Shown here: positions 44,300 to 57,206 of the stretch, in pieces
How the letters are laid out: each line of letters begins with the position of its first letter
Numbering within the stretch: position 1 is the first letter of the stretch
NCBI GenBank assembly: GCA_029243605.1
Contig: JAQWRT010000059.1
Span: 1-64,000 of the forward strand
Source: Myxococcota bacterium
GTDB lineage: Bacteria > Myxococcota_A > UBA9160 > UBA4427
Length of the DNA: 64,000 bases
Direction of reading: 5' to 3'
The notes under the pieces: generated by a model
Databases searched by the model: none
The model's input: the letters and a program-made list of their open reading frames with translations, nothing else
What the model was told of the DNA's origin: nothing
Made by a program: the position numbers and the translations under genes

Positions 44300-44616
44300 C
44301 TCGGCCCCCCTCCTCAATGCCACCCATCGATCCCAGCCGCCCCAAGCTAGCGATTCGTCGCCCGCCTGGCCCAGATCACTAGGAGATCCCCCTCAAGCCC
44401 GGCGAGCGACAGCCGGGCGCCTCTCCTATCCGCACCCAAAGTGAAGCAAAAGAATCATCCCCGGGGCTTTCGCGCCCCGGCGCGCGGGATACACTTCGCG
44501 GAATCGGCAACGACCCTCCCTTCCAGGGATTTCGCGGGTTTGAACGCCCAAGCATCGACCGTCCAGTTGGAGCCCTCAGCGTCCGCAAAGGAAAGCTCAG
44601 GAGATCTATTCGAGGC
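44300..44616. other. Divergent intergenic region before korA
   Basis: No gene. It holds the upstream regions of both korA (plus) and the TPR lipoprotein (minus), and a perfect inverted repeat CCGGGGC/GCCCCGG with loop TTTCGC at 44461-44480. A TACACT box at 44490-44495 has no good -35. The repeat could be an operator or leader hairpin. Confidence 0.5.
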
Positions 44617-46455
44617 ATGACCACCAAATCCGTTCTTAAAATTGATGACGTTGCGATCCGTTTCGCCGGCGACTCCGGCGACGGAATGCAGTTGACGGGG
44701 ACCAAGTTCACCGACGAGACCGCGTTGGCCGGCAACGACCTCTCGACCTACCCCGATTTTCCGGCCGAGATCCGAGCTCCGGCTGGGACGATGGCCGGGG
44801 TTTCCGGCTACCAGATCCACTTTTCGTCCAAGGATATTCATACCCCTGCCGACAAGGTCGATCTCCTGGTCGCCTTCAACCCGGCGGCCCTGCGGGCCAA
44901 CGTCGAAGACGTCCGTTCCCAGGGCATGGTGATCATCAACGGTGAGGCCTTCACGAAGAAGGCGTTGGTCCGAGCGGGCTATTCCGAAGATCCCCTGCCG
45001 GATCTCACTACGCGCTTCAACCTCGTCGAAATTCCCCTGACCAGCTTGAACCGCGAGGCGCTCCAGGGTCTTGCGCTCTCCCAGCGCGAGGTCGACCGCT
45101 GCAAAAATTTCTTTGCCCTGGGTCTCCTTTGCTGGCTCTACCAACGCCCCATGGAGGCCACCGAACGCTGGCTCAAGGGTAAATTCAAGGATGACGTACT
45201 CGAGGGCAACCTACGCACCCTCCGGGCGGGACACGCCTTCGGCGAAACCACCGAACTCTTCCCTACCCATTACACGATTCCGTCGGCCAAGATCGAGGCC
45301 GGTACCTACCGCAATATCACGGGCAATACTGCGCTGGCCTGGGGCATCGTCGCGGCGGGTGAGCAGATGAACAACCCCGTCTTCCTGGGGGCCTACCCCA
45401 TCACTCCCGCCAGCGAAGTACTGCACGAGGTCGCCCGCCATCGCAATTTTGGCGTCAAGACCTTCCAGGCAGAAGACGAGATCGCCGCGGCAAGCGCGAC
45501 CATCGGTGCCGCATTTGCTGGTCAGTTGGCCGTGACGATTTCCAGTGGGCCCGGCTTCATCTTGAAGCAGGAGGCCATCGGCCTGGCGGTCATGGTCGAA
45601 CTTCCCCTTGTGGCCATCAATGTCCAACGCGCGGGGCCGGCCACCGGCTCTCCCACGAAGACCGAGCAGGGTGACCTACTCGCGGCCATCTTTGGCAGGC
45701 ACTCCCAAAGCCCGGTCCCGGTTCTGGCTCCAGCCAGCCCGGGAGACTGCTTCCATACGATCCTCGAAGCTTTCAAACTCGCGGTGGATTTCATGACGCC
45801 GGTGGTTGTCCTTTCGGACGGCTACCTCGCCAACAGCGCGGAACCCTGGCAAATCCCCGACATAGACTCCCTCCCGCGTAAGCCCGTCAGCTTCGCCAAG
45901 GCCGAGGATGCCGAGAATTTTCAGCCCTATAGCCGAAATAGCGAAACCCTTGCCCGGCCCTGGGCAATCCCGGGGACGCCGGGGCTTGAACATCGGATTG
46001 GTGGCCTCACCAAAGAGGACATCTCGGGCAACATTGTCTACGGACCCGAGAACCATCAGCACATGGTTGATTTGCGCGCCGAGAAGATCGCCCGCATCGC
46101 CAACGCCATCCCTCCCGCCGAGGTCGAGGGCCCGCACAGCGGCGAACTCCTCGTCATTGGCTGGGGCGGAACTCGCGGTGCCATCACCGCGGCCATCGAA
46201 GAGGCTAGAGAGAATGGGCAGGAGGTATCCCAGGTTCACCTGCGGCACCTGAACCCCTTCCCCTCGAATCTCGGCGAGGTCTTGAACCGCTTCGACAATA
46301 TCCTGTGTCCCGAACTCAACGAGGGGCAACTCTCGATGCTGTTGCGCTCGCGCTATCTCGTCGATGTGCAGCCTTTCTCCAAGATCGCCGGCCAGCCTTT
46401 CAAGGTCAGCGAAATTTTCGAACGGATTGATGCAATCCTGAATCAGAAGGACTGA
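44617..46455 (+). CDS. korA: 2-oxoacid:ferredoxin oxidoreductase, fused gamma/alpha subunit
   Basis: Large subunit of 2-oxoglutarate (or related) ferredoxin oxidoreductase. 612 residues: gamma domain (about 1-185: IRFAGDSGDGMQLTGTKF) and alpha domain from about 225 (NTALAWGIVAAGEQMNNPVF, GAYPITPASEVLHEV, SSGPGFILKQEAIGLAV, RAGPATGSPTKTEQGDL). The fused gamma/alpha form with YPITPASE is typical of KorA. The neighbouring sucCD and mdh support 2-oxoglutarate as substrate. No delta (ferredoxin) subunit gene is adjacent. Confidence 0.92.
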   Translation: MTTKSVLKIDDVAIRFAGDSGDGMQLTGTKFTDETALAGNDLSTYPDFPAEIRAPAGTMAGVSGYQIHFSSKDIHTPADKVDLLVAFNPAALRANVEDVRSQGMVIINGEAFTKKALVRAGYSEDPLPDLTTRFNLVEIPLTSLNREALQGLALSQREVDRCKNFFALGLLCWLYQRPMEATERWLKGKFKDDVLEGNLRTLRAGHAFGETTELFPTHYTIPSAKIEAGTYRNITGNTALAWGIVAAGEQMNNPVFLGAYPITPASEVLHEVARHRNFGVKTFQAEDEIAAASATIGAAFAGQLAVTISSGPGFILKQEAIGLAVMVELPLVAINVQRAGPATGSPTKTEQGDLLAAIFGRHSQSPVPVLAPASPGDCFHTILEAFKLAVDFMTPVVVLSDGYLANSAEPWQIPDIDSLPRKPVSFAKAEDAENFQPYSRNSETLARPWAIPGTPGLEHRIGGLTKEDISGNIVYGPENHQHMVDLRAEKIARIANAIPPAEVEGPHSGELLVIGWGGTRGAITAAIEEARENGQEVSQVHLRHLNPFPSNLGEVLNRFDNILCPELNEGQLSMLLRSRYLVDVQPFSKIAGQPFKVSEIFERIDAILNQKD

Positions 46456-46460
46456 CCGAT

Positions 46461-47489
46461 TTGGCCGCCGAAGCTGCTCCCAAACTCAATCGTAAGGATT
46501 TCGTCGCCGACCAGGATGTACGTTGGTGTCCGGGCTGCGGCGACTACTCGATCCTCGCCAATGTCCAACGGGTCATGCCAGAACTCGGCGTTCCTCGCGA
46601 GAACATCGTGTTCATCTCGGGCATCGGCTGTTCCAGCCGGTTCCCCTACTACATGAACACCTACGGTTTTCACACAATTCACGGGCGGGCTCCAGCCTTT
46701 GCCACCGGAGCCAAGGCCGCCAACCCGGACCTCTCGGTTTGGGTCGTCACCGGAGACGGCGACGGACTCTCCATCGGCGGCAATCACCTGCTCCACACCA
46801 TTCGCCGCAACCTCGACATCCAGATCCTGCTCTTTAACAACAGGGTCTACGGCCTGACCAAGGGGCAGTACTCCCCCACTTCGGAATTGGGCATGAGGAC
46901 GAAATCCTCTCCCCACGGTTCCATCGACCACCCGATTGACCCGATCTCATTTGCTCTCGGCTGCGGAGCCACCTTCGTCGCGCGAACCATCGACGTCGAC
47001 GCCCCCCACCTCCAGCAAGTGCTCCGGCGCGCTCACCAGCACAAGGGGACCTCTTTCGTCGAGATCCTCCAGAACTGCCCGGTCTTCAACGACGGCGTCT
47101 TCTCCGAGGTCGAAGATCGAAAGACTCGCTCGGAGTCGGCACTCGTGCTCGAGCAGGGCAAGCCCCTGACTTTCGGCTCCGCCGGCAGGCTCAAGGGAAT
47201 CGTCATGCAGAACGGTCTCCCCCAGATCATCGAATTGGCGGACGATGACGATCCCGTCGAGCGCGGCGTGGTCGTCCACGACGAACGCCAGGAGATGCGC
47301 TCGTATGCCTCCGCCCTCGCAACCCTCAAGCGGCCAGATTTCCCGGTGCCGGTGGGTGTGATTCGGGAAGTGGAGAAACCCTGCTACGAAGAAATGCTCG
47401 TAGGTCAGGTCAACGCGGCCACCGAACAGAACGGCCGCGGAGACCTGAAAGATCTCCTCAACTCGGGCGATACCTGGGAAGTCAGCTAG
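46461..47489 (+). CDS. korB: 2-oxoacid:ferredoxin oxidoreductase beta subunit
   Basis: TPP- and Fe-S-binding partner of KorA. 342 residues from TTG 46461, five bases after the korA stop. [11 protein letters not shown] carries the cluster cysteines; [15 protein letters not shown] and [20 protein letters not shown] form the TPP motif. [20 protein letters not shown] is the KorB signature. The gene ends tail-to-tail with sucD, the stop codons sharing CTAG at 47486-47489. Confidence 0.93.
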   Translation: MAAEAAPKLNRKDFVADQDVRWCPGCGDYSILANVQRVMPELGVPRENIVFISGIGCSSRFPYYMNTYGFHTIHGRAPAFATGAKAANPDLSVWVVTGDGDGLSIGGNHLLHTIRRNLDIQILLFNNRVYGLTKGQYSPTSELGMRTKSSPHGSIDHPIDPISFALGCGATFVARTIDVDAPHLQQVLRRAHQHKGTSFVEILQNCPVFNDGVFSEVEDRKTRSESALVLEQGKPLTFGSAGRLKGIVMQNGLPQIIELADDDDPVERGVVVHDERQEMRSYASALATLKRPDFPVPVGVIREVEKPCYEEMLVGQVNAATEQNGRGDLKDLLNSGDTWEVS

Positions 47490-48361
47490 GCCAGTTCCGG
47501 CGCGGCCTTTGCGAAGGTCTCGCCGATCATGGCCGGCGAAGGCGCCACAGCGACGCCATTGGCTTCCAGGGCCGCGATCTTGTCACTCGCCTTGCCCTTG
47601 CCACCCGCAATAATCGCCCCGGCATGCCCCATTCGCTTGCCTGCGGGCGCATGCTGCCCCGCGATAAAGGCGGCCACGGGCTTCGTCATATTCGATTTCA
47701 CGAACTCTGCCGCCTCTTCCTCAGCCGAGCCACCGATCTCGCCGATCATGACCACGCCCTTGGTGTCGGGATCGGCCTCAAAGAGCGAGAGCGCATCGAT
47801 GAAATTGGTCCCAATAACGGGATCGCCACCAATTCCCACACACGTCGACTGACCGATGCCGAGCCGGGAAAGCTGGTCCACGGCCTCGTAGGTCAGGGTT
47901 CCCGAGCGCGAGACGACGCCCACCGGCCCTGGGCGAGTGATCTGCGCCGGCATGATGCCGATACGGCATTCGCCCGGAGTCACGACCCCGGGACAATTGG
48001 GGCCCACGAGACGCATACCCGAACCGGCCAAAGCGCTTTTGGCCCGGGCCATATCGAGAACCGGAATTCCCTCGGTGATACAGACGGCCAAGCCAATACC
48101 CCCATCGGCCGCCTCAAGAATCGCATCTGCGGCCCCGGGCGGGGGCACGAAAATCACCGACGCGTCGGCACCCGTTTCGCGCACGGCCTGGGCGACGGTA
48201 TCGAAAACCGGAAGGCCCATGATTTCCTGGCCTCCCTTGCCGGGCGCAACACCGCCCACCACCTGGGTTCCGTATTCAACCGAAAGATTGGCGTGGAATT
48301 GGCCCATTCGGCCCATCCCCTGCACGATCAACTTGGTGTTCTTGTCGCAGAGAATCGCCAT
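47486..48361 (-). CDS. sucD: Succinyl-CoA synthetase alpha subunit
   Basis: With SucC, forms succinyl-CoA/succinate plus nucleotide. 291 residues with the phospho-histidine in [39 protein letters not shown] and [16 protein letters not shown]. The N-terminal CoA loop reads [20 protein letters not shown], one residue shorter than the usual GITGxxGxFH. It follows sucC by three bases. Confidence 0.95.
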   Translation of the reverse strand: MAILCDKNTKLIVQGMGRMGQFHANLSVEYGTQVVGGVAPGKGGQEIMGLPVFDTVAQAVRETGADASVIFVPPPGAADAILEAADGGIGLAVCITEGIPVLDMARAKSALAGSGMRLVGPNCPGVVTPGECRIGIMPAQITRPGPVGVVSRSGTLTYEAVDQLSRLGIGQSTCVGIGGDPVIGTNFIDALSLFEADPDTKGVVMIGEIGGSAEEEAAEFVKSNMTKPVAAFIAGQHAPAGKRMGHAGAIIAGGKGKASDKIAALEANGVAVAPSPAMIGETFAKAAPELA

Positions 48362-48364
48362 AGC

Positions 48365-49537
48365 TCAGCCCTTGCCTCCCTTAGCCGCAGACACAGCCAA
48401 CTCGCCGGCCTCCTGCAGCGTTTCCGCGGGCGTGATGTCCAGCCCTGAACTCGCCAGGATCGCCCGGCCTTCCTCGGCCATGGTGCCCTGGAGCCGTACG
48501 ACCAGGGGAACAGACAGTTCCAGATCCTGAGCCGCCGCCGTCACGCCTTCGGCGATCAGATCACAGCGAACGATTCCGCCAAAAATGTTGACCAGAATGG
48601 CTCGAACGTTTTCGTCGCGCAGGATCAACTTGAAGGCCTCTTTGACCTTCTCCTTGTCGGCACCCCCTCCTGCATCCAGGAAATTCGCAGGGGAGCCACC
48701 GCAATAATGGATCATGTCGAGGGTCGCCATGGCGAGCCCCGCACCGTTCACCATGCAGCCAATATTTCCATCGAGCCCTACATAAGCAAGGTCGATCTCC
48801 TTGGCGGCTCGTTCGCGCGCATCCTCTTCTTCAGGGTCGCGCAAGCTTGCGATCTCAGGGTGACGATAGAGGGAGCTGTCATCGAAATTGATCTTGCCGT
48901 CGAGGGCGACCAAGTCGCCGCTCTCGGTCACCACCAGGGGATTGATCTCGACCTGGCTGCAATCCTTCGCGAGGAAAAGCTCAAAAAGACCCGCCACGAA
49001 AGCCACGAATTGAGTGACCTGCTCGGGGGCCAAACCCAACTCGTAGCCGAGAGCGCGGCTCTGATAATCCTTCAACCCCACATTGGGTTCGACGTGGACC
49101 GTATGAATCTTCTCGGGATTCGTCGCGGCCACTTCTTCGATCTCCATCCCGCCCTCTGTCGAGGCAACGATGGCAAAACGCTCCACCGCACGATCGAAGA
49201 GAATCGCCAGGTAGAGTTCATCGGCGATGGCCGAACCGGCTTCGACGTAGACTTTCCGAACCAATTTGCCTTCGGGGCCCGTTTGCGGCGTATGAAGGGT
49301 CATGCCGAGGATTTCGCTGGCGGCCTGCTCGGCCTCTGCCGGCGATTTCGCAAGCTTCACCCCTCCAGCCTTGCCGCGACCACCGGCGTGAATCTGGGCT
49401 TTCACCACCACCACCGGCGTCCCCAGCTTGCGAGCGCCCGCTTCGGCTTCGGCCGGGGTCGTTGCCAGAACACCCGCCGGTACCGGGACACCGAACTCTC
49501 CCAGCAGGGCCTTGGCCTGGTATTCATGAACGTTCAT
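48365..49537 (-). CDS. sucC: Succinyl-CoA synthetase beta subunit (ADP-forming type)
   Basis: 390 residues: MNVHEYQAKALLGEFGVPVP, VVKAQIHAGGRGKAGGVKLA (ATP-grasp), EINPLVVTESGDLVALDGKI, and GNIGCMVNGAGLAMATLD near the CoA domain. It starts 33 bases after mdh in the mdh-sucC-sucD operon. Confidence 0.96.
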   Translation of the reverse strand: MNVHEYQAKALLGEFGVPVPAGVLATTPAEAEAGARKLGTPVVVVKAQIHAGGRGKAGGVKLAKSPAEAEQAASEILGMTLHTPQTGPEGKLVRKVYVEAGSAIADELYLAILFDRAVERFAIVASTEGGMEIEEVAATNPEKIHTVHVEPNVGLKDYQSRALGYELGLAPEQVTQFVAFVAGLFELFLAKDCSQVEINPLVVTESGDLVALDGKINFDDSSLYRHPEIASLRDPEEEDARERAAKEIDLAYVGLDGNIGCMVNGAGLAMATLDMIHYCGGSPANFLDAGGGADKEKVKEAFKLILRDENVRAILVNIFGGIVRCDLIAEGVTAAAQDLELSVPLVVRLQGTMAEEGRAILASSGLDITPAETLQEAGELAVSAAKGGKG

Positions 49538-49570
49538 CGAAGATTCCCCTCGAAGTGAAGATGTGGACGA

Positions 49571-52431
<2,861 letters not shown>

Positions 52432-52634
52432 CGCTTCATGGTCCCATCGCCTGGTCGCTCTGGTTGGAGGCCCTTTCCCGTTCGGGAAGCGTACCCGTCC
52501 CGAAGCGGTCTCCGCCTTCCCCGGCGGCCCTGAAGCCTGAACCCGCGCCTCGGTGCCGGTCACCCCAGCCGCTCCGCTGAGCCGCGCCCGGGCCTGTGCC
52601 TGGTTCGGGGAAATTCTGTGCGAAATCGAAGGGT

Positions 52635-52663
52635 TGGGTAGCAACGCACCGGTCGGATGTCAA
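52635..52663 (-). promoter_or_regulatory. Possible promoter of aspS
   Basis: Minus strand: perfect TTGACA (52663-52658), 17-base spacer, TACCCA (52640-52635). The -10 is weak. A leader of about 200 bases without a gene follows. Confidence 0.35.
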
Positions 52664-52715
52664 TCCTAACCGGCGGCCTGCCGGGCCCAGATCGGCCGCG
52701 GAAAGCCCCCCGGGC

Positions 52716-54131
52716 TCAGGCCGCTCCACTCGCTCCCACCTCATCGGCAGAACAGACGCGGTTTCGCCCCTCGGATTTGGCCCGATACATCGCCTTATCG
52801 GCCAGATCGAGCAGTCGCTCTCGACTCACGCCGTGATTGGGGCACGTCGCCACCCCGATACTGAGGGTGAGGGCCAGGCGAACGTCCCGCCCCACCTCGA
52901 AGATATAGCTCTCGATCCGAGCCCGGATCCGCTCGGCCACCAGCAGCGCCGTCGTGTGGTCGGTGTCGACCAGCAGAATCGAGAACTCGTCCCCCCCATA
53001 GCGGGCAAGGGTATCCACCTGGCGAACGCACTGTTCGAGAACCCGGCACAGGCGCCGCAGGGCCTCGGTCCCCGCCAGGTGCCCGTAGTCATCGTTCACG
53101 GACTTGAACTGGTCGAGATCCAGGAAGAGAATCGAAAGAGGAGTTCCGTAGCGCTCAGAGCGCTGAATTTCGTTGTCGCATGTCCGAAGGAGATAGCCCG
53201 CGTTATAGGCCTGGGTGACGTCATCGACGAAAGCCCGCTCCTTGGCCAGCGCATAGGTCTCGGAGTTCTCCAGGGCCGCGATCCCGTGCCGCGTCACGAT
53301 GTCCGCGCGTTCGACGTCCTGGGCGGTAAAGGGGCGGCCATCATCCAATAGAGCCACGATGCCCGACTCATTGCCCTCCCCTCCCATGGAGACCACAAGC
53401 AACGTCCTTACTTCAACATCCGCGGCGCGGAGAGCGTCGTGGAGAGCGCCGCGTTTCAGCACGGCGAGCCCTTCGTAGTTGTCGAAGTCAATGGCCTTAT
53501 CCCCGAGCAGGGTTCGACAGATAAGCGATGTGTCCTGGTCGTCAAAGCCCCGAAGAGCGACGGCATCGCTCTGGGGAACATTCTCTCTTCTGAAGAGGGT
53601 AAATCCCCGACGTCGCGAGGTGGCCGCCAGGAGGAGTTCCACAGTCATGGGATAGAGCTGGCCCGGCTCGAGGCAGTAGGCCAAGGGCCGACAATCCTCC
53701 ATGATGCGAATCGTCTCGTGGAGAAAGAGGCTACGAATCGCCGCCCTTCGAGCATCGGAGAGCCTTTTTAGCGAACGGCGCAGGCTCCCCTCGTCGTCCG
53801 GGGCAACCAGGCAATCATCGGCTCCGGCGGCAAAGATATCGTCGACGTGCTGGGCACTTCCCTCGTCCATCACCACGAGAAGACGAATGCCCGAAGAGGC
53901 CTGGCCGATCCACTCGGCCGCCTGACGGACGCCTTCCCCATCGGGGCTCGCAAAGTCCAGGACCAGAACGTCGATCCCGGTCGGCCCCTGATCATGGGAA
54001 ACGTCGGCCAAGTCTGAGCAGAGCGTCACGTGGCAGAGATTCTCGGACTCAAGCCGGGCAAGCCTCTCGCGAAGCCCGTGTCGAACACCGACACCCACTA
54101 CCCGAAAAATGCCCTGATCTGAACCCATCAT
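52716..54131 (-). CDS. Diguanylate cyclase with N-terminal receiver-like domain
   Basis: 471 residues: a receiver-like domain (about 10-125; Asp in DVLVLDFASPDGEG), a GAF-like middle (about 165-300), then a GGDEF domain with LDLDQFKSVNDDYGH, intact active site YGGDEFSILL and the upstream inhibitory I-site RQVD five residues before it. It should make cyclic di-GMP with product inhibition. No kinase or EAL partner is next to it; 284 bases separate it from aspS. Confidence 0.92.
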   Translation of the reverse strand: MMGSDQGIFRVVGVGVRHGLRERLARLESENLCHVTLCSDLADVSHDQGPTGIDVLVLDFASPDGEGVRQAAEWIGQASSGIRLLVVMDEGSAQHVDDIFAAGADDCLVAPDDEGSLRRSLKRLSDARRAAIRSLFLHETIRIMEDCRPLAYCLEPGQLYPMTVELLLAATSRRRGFTLFRRENVPQSDAVALRGFDDQDTSLICRTLLGDKAIDFDNYEGLAVLKRGALHDALRAADVEVRTLLVVSMGGEGNESGIVALLDDGRPFTAQDVERADIVTRHGIAALENSETYALAKERAFVDDVTQAYNAGYLLRTCDNEIQRSERYGTPLSILFLDLDQFKSVNDDYGHLAGTEALRRLCRVLEQCVRQVDTLARYGGDEFSILLVDTDHTTALLVAERIRARIESYIFEVGRDVRLALTLSIGVATCPNHGVSRERLLDLADKAMYRAKSEGRNRVCSADEVGASGAA

Positions 54132-54157
54132 CGGCTCACCCCGGCTCGGCTACGTAC

Positions 54158-55645
54158 TCAGCCACCGTTTCCGCTCTCCTCGGGAGGGGGAAGTACGCTC
54201 ACCCATTCCCGCCCGGAATCATCGGAACGCAGGATTCGCCCCGACTGCCCCACGACCAGACCAATTTTGCCTGTCGGATCGAAGGTCATATCCCTCATGA
54301 AGGTGAACAGCCTCGGAAAACTCGCTTCAGCGGGGGGCTCCCAGGTTCTGCCGCCATCAAGTGACACCCGGACGAGTCCCTTCTCGCCCACGGCAAGAGC
54401 CCGATCGGCCACCGAGGCCACCGAGAAAACCGCCATCTTGCGATCCAGCTTTCCATAGGCCCAGTTTTTGCCCCCATCCTGGGTGGAGAGCGTCACCCCG
54501 CCCAGGCCAGAGATCATCCCGTTATTCTCGTCGCGAAAGCGAACGGTGAAGAGAATAGGATTCTGAATAACCCGAACTTTCACTCCGGGATAACCGAAGA
54601 GCCGACTCTCGTAATAGCGTTCGAGAAAGCGGGGGTCCTCCTCGAGATAATCCTCGTAATCCCACGGAGGCTGCCCCCGGAGCCGCACCCGCTCGGATTC
54701 GAGCCCGGCGTCTTCAAGCACCGTGCGGACCTCCTGCATCCGGGCTTCGAGGGTCTCGAAAAAGTCGATGGGTTCGCCCTCTCGACCAAATTCCTGAATT
54801 TCTTCCTCGTTGGCGACCGCTTCAACCGCCACGTTCAGGTGCGCCTCATCGATCACGCTCCTGGCGAAGGAACTCAACCCTTCGACGTAGGCGCTGTCGA
54901 ATTCAACCTCGTTGTAGCCGAAGCGCACGGGCTCGATTTCTCGAGAACCCTCGATATTCGATTTGTGCCAGCTCTTCCCGCCGTCTTCGGAATAAAAGAT
55001 GTAGCCGAATTCGCCAATCAGCCAGCAACTAAGGCTGGGGGCACCAAGGCAATAGACATCATTGAGGCCCACGTCCTCGAAAACAGTTTCGCCCTTGCGC
55101 ACCTTCTCCTGTTCGAAGGGCGAAAGCCACTGAAACATCGGGTGCTCTTCGGTGACGGTGAACGAGTAGTCGTCCCAGGTCTTGCCACCATCCTCGGTCC
55201 GAATTCGCGTTCCCCATTCTCCGATGGCAACCGCAGAATTGGCATCGATCGCCGCAACGCCGAAGAGATGTACGCCTTCCTTCTCTTTCGAGTTCGGCTG
55301 ACGCACCCAGTGTGCCCCCCCGTCTTCGGTTCGCAGGATGAGTCCTCTTTGTCCCACCGCCCAGCCGTGCAGGGCATCGGCCATGGACACCTTGTAGAGG
55401 GAAGTCAGGGTATCCGTCACCCCCTGGCTCCAGGTTTCACCCCCATCCGACGTGAAATAGGCGCTCCCGTAATAACCAACGGCGACAGCGTGGCTGTCGT
55501 CGGGCATGGAAACCGAATAGAGATCGTCGTAGAGGACGATTTCCCCCGGGCTCTGGCTGTAATCGAGGTGAACCTCATGACAGCCGAATGCCAAAAAGAT
55601 CAGTGGAAGGACGAGCGGAACTCTGTTGAAAATCGAATAGCCCAA
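54158..55645 (-). CDS. Ycf48/BNR-repeat lipoprotein
   Basis: 495 residues from TTG 55645, four bases after the DUF1329 stop. Signal peptide and lipobox LAFGC (Cys about 22). Beta-propeller blades with Ycf48-like motifs: DDSHAVAVGYYGSAYFTSDG, LHGWAVGQRGLILRTEDGG, SWHKSN, and LGGVTLSTQDGGKNW. A helical insertion of about 120 residues (about 245-365) splits the propeller. Ycf48 in plants and cyanobacteria assembles photosystem II; bacterial relatives near DUF1329 are not photosynthetic. Likely surface or periplasmic; function unknown. Confidence 0.8.
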   Translation of the reverse strand: MGYSIFNRVPLVLPLIFLAFGCHEVHLDYSQSPGEIVLYDDLYSVSMPDDSHAVAVGYYGSAYFTSDGGETWSQGVTDTLTSLYKVSMADALHGWAVGQRGLILRTEDGGAHWVRQPNSKEKEGVHLFGVAAIDANSAVAIGEWGTRIRTEDGGKTWDDYSFTVTEEHPMFQWLSPFEQEKVRKGETVFEDVGLNDVYCLGAPSLSCWLIGEFGYIFYSEDGGKSWHKSNIEGSREIEPVRFGYNEVEFDSAYVEGLSSFARSVIDEAHLNVAVEAVANEEEIQEFGREGEPIDFFETLEARMQEVRTVLEDAGLESERVRLRGQPPWDYEDYLEEDPRFLERYYESRLFGYPGVKVRVIQNPILFTVRFRDENNGMISGLGGVTLSTQDGGKNWAYGKLDRKMAVFSVASVADRALAVGEKGLVRVSLDGGRTWEPPAEASFPRLFTFMRDMTFDPTGKIGLVVGQSGRILRSDDSGREWVSVLPPPEESGNGG

Positions 55646-55649
55646 ATGC

Positions 55650-56978
55650 TCAGCGCCCCTTCGTCAAGCGACCAACATCGATATAGCGGCGAATCTTTCC
55701 CTTGCTCTTGAAGGGGACGCCGTTGCCATCCCAGAACTCGATCCGGTTGCCCGTCCCAGTCTGCACATTCGTAATGATATCACTCACGATCTGCTGAGCG
55801 CGGGGTTCCGGAACTCCCTCCCAACCGGGGTAATAGTCCTCGGTGAGGTCCTCTTCACTCCAGCGCTTATTGTGCCAAATAATCTTCCAGAGCTCTTCCT
55901 TCTGATCGTATGCGAAGGAGTAGAGCGCCCGCAGAGTCTGCTGGTCGACGAAAATATCTTTATGGTGATAGGGGTGGTCGTCGTTCTTCGGAGTCATTCT
56001 GATCTTAAAGACTTTCCGAACCTCCCAGCGATCGTCGGCGAAGGAAAGCCCATAGGGGCCGAAATTATGATCTCGCTCGTAGGGAAACCCGAGCACTTTC
56101 GTGTTCGAGGGGGCGATGAGGTCGATCTCACCGAGACATTCCCACTCGTATTGGGGAACGATTCCCGCGAAGCTATTCAGATCATCGAAGGTGAAGTCCG
56201 TACCCGAGATGGAATCCGTACGCTGGGCCGTGGATATGCGCCGGACGCGACGCAAAGTCGGCAGGTAGACCCAAGTATCGTCGTTTTTGGCCTCATCCCG
56301 GGGCTTATCCGTTGTCTTGTACCGATAGGACATGAGCATGATTCCGCGAGCATCGAAGGGAGCGGTCACGTCGACCCCGAAAGCATTCTTCCGCTTCTCG
56401 TTTCGGAATACGTCGCCATTGTTCTTGGCGTATTGAGGCTCAACCCGATGGGATAGGAAAACGCTCTTTGACTCGCCCTCGTAGTAGAGGGGCAGTTCCT
56501 CGCCGCGATCCCAATACGAGTAGTAGAAGCTTCCGTCGCCGCCGGCTCCCGCCCACGCATAATCGAAATTCCACATGATCTTGACCCCGGCCAACGGGTC
56601 CGTGGCGCAGTCGATTTCATCCATGGGAAAGGGGCGGCCTGCTTCGTAATTCTCGAGGCTGTTATCCGGCCCAATGCGAGACCCACCTCGTCCCTTCGCC
56701 GTGGCCGCCTTATAGGCTTCGGGTCCTGAATAGTCCCGGTGGAAAGGTCCGATCTCGAGTTGCATGCCCTCGTAAAAGAAGAAATCCCGGTTATCCCAGA
56801 AGGGCTCGGGCAGATAGCTCTTCAGAACATTGAGATTCTCGTAGGTGATGACGTCACCTTCTTTGAAGCTCGGACCCGCTCCTTCGGCATCCTCCTGAGC
56901 GACCGCAATCTCAGCAGCCGCCACGAAGCAGATAAGCGCGGCGGCAAAAAGGCTGCCTCGGGTTCCAATTCCGGTCAT
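55650..56978 (-). CDS. DUF1329 family outer-membrane-associated protein
   Basis: 442 residues with a signal peptide (MTGIGTRGSLFAAALICF, cut near AVAQED). DUF1329 landmarks: VFLSHRVEPQYAKNN, RRVRRISTAQRTDSISGTDF, FDDLNSFAGIVPQYEW and IDVGRLTKGR at the end. The fold is LolB/LppX-like and the family is often found with Ycf48-like and MMPL/RND exporter genes in lipid or hydrocarbon metabolism. Start has AAGGAG eight bases upstream. No exporter gene follows here. Confidence 0.85.
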   Translation of the reverse strand: MTGIGTRGSLFAAALICFVAAAEIAVAQEDAEGAGPSFKEGDVITYENLNVLKSYLPEPFWDNRDFFFYEGMQLEIGPFHRDYSGPEAYKAATAKGRGGSRIGPDNSLENYEAGRPFPMDEIDCATDPLAGVKIMWNFDYAWAGAGGDGSFYYSYWDRGEELPLYYEGESKSVFLSHRVEPQYAKNNGDVFRNEKRKNAFGVDVTAPFDARGIMLMSYRYKTTDKPRDEAKNDDTWVYLPTLRRVRRISTAQRTDSISGTDFTFDDLNSFAGIVPQYEWECLGEIDLIAPSNTKVLGFPYERDHNFGPYGLSFADDRWEVRKVFKIRMTPKNDDHPYHHKDIFVDQQTLRALYSFAYDQKEELWKIIWHNKRWSEEDLTEDYYPGWEGVPEPRAQQIVSDIITNVQTGTGNRIEFWDGNGVPFKSKGKIRRYIDVGRLTKGR

Positions 56979-57206
56979 TCATGAGCTCCTTCGAAGATCA
57001 CCTGTTGCGCGTAAATCCGGAACTCGGCGAGGCGGTCGCTGGATCCCGGGCCGAGAGAATAGTCCCCGATGGCCCCAACTGCCTCGGTCCAGGCGACTTC
57101 CCTCGAGGCGCGTGCCATTCGGGCTTACCTTTTCCTAGAGTACCCGCAGGACAGACCCAATCGATCCCCACCGGTCCCTCGGTGGACAACGGAGAAACCC
57201 TCAATA

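Noticed and set aside
52432-52644. N-terminal extension of AspRS
   Set aside because: Low-complexity sequence over the aspS leader and promoter; family alignment begins after ATG 52431.
57069-57206. Longer start of the ABC1/UbiB-type kinase
   Set aside because: The added residues show no conservation and cover the divergent promoter region; an ATG at 57207 is adequate.
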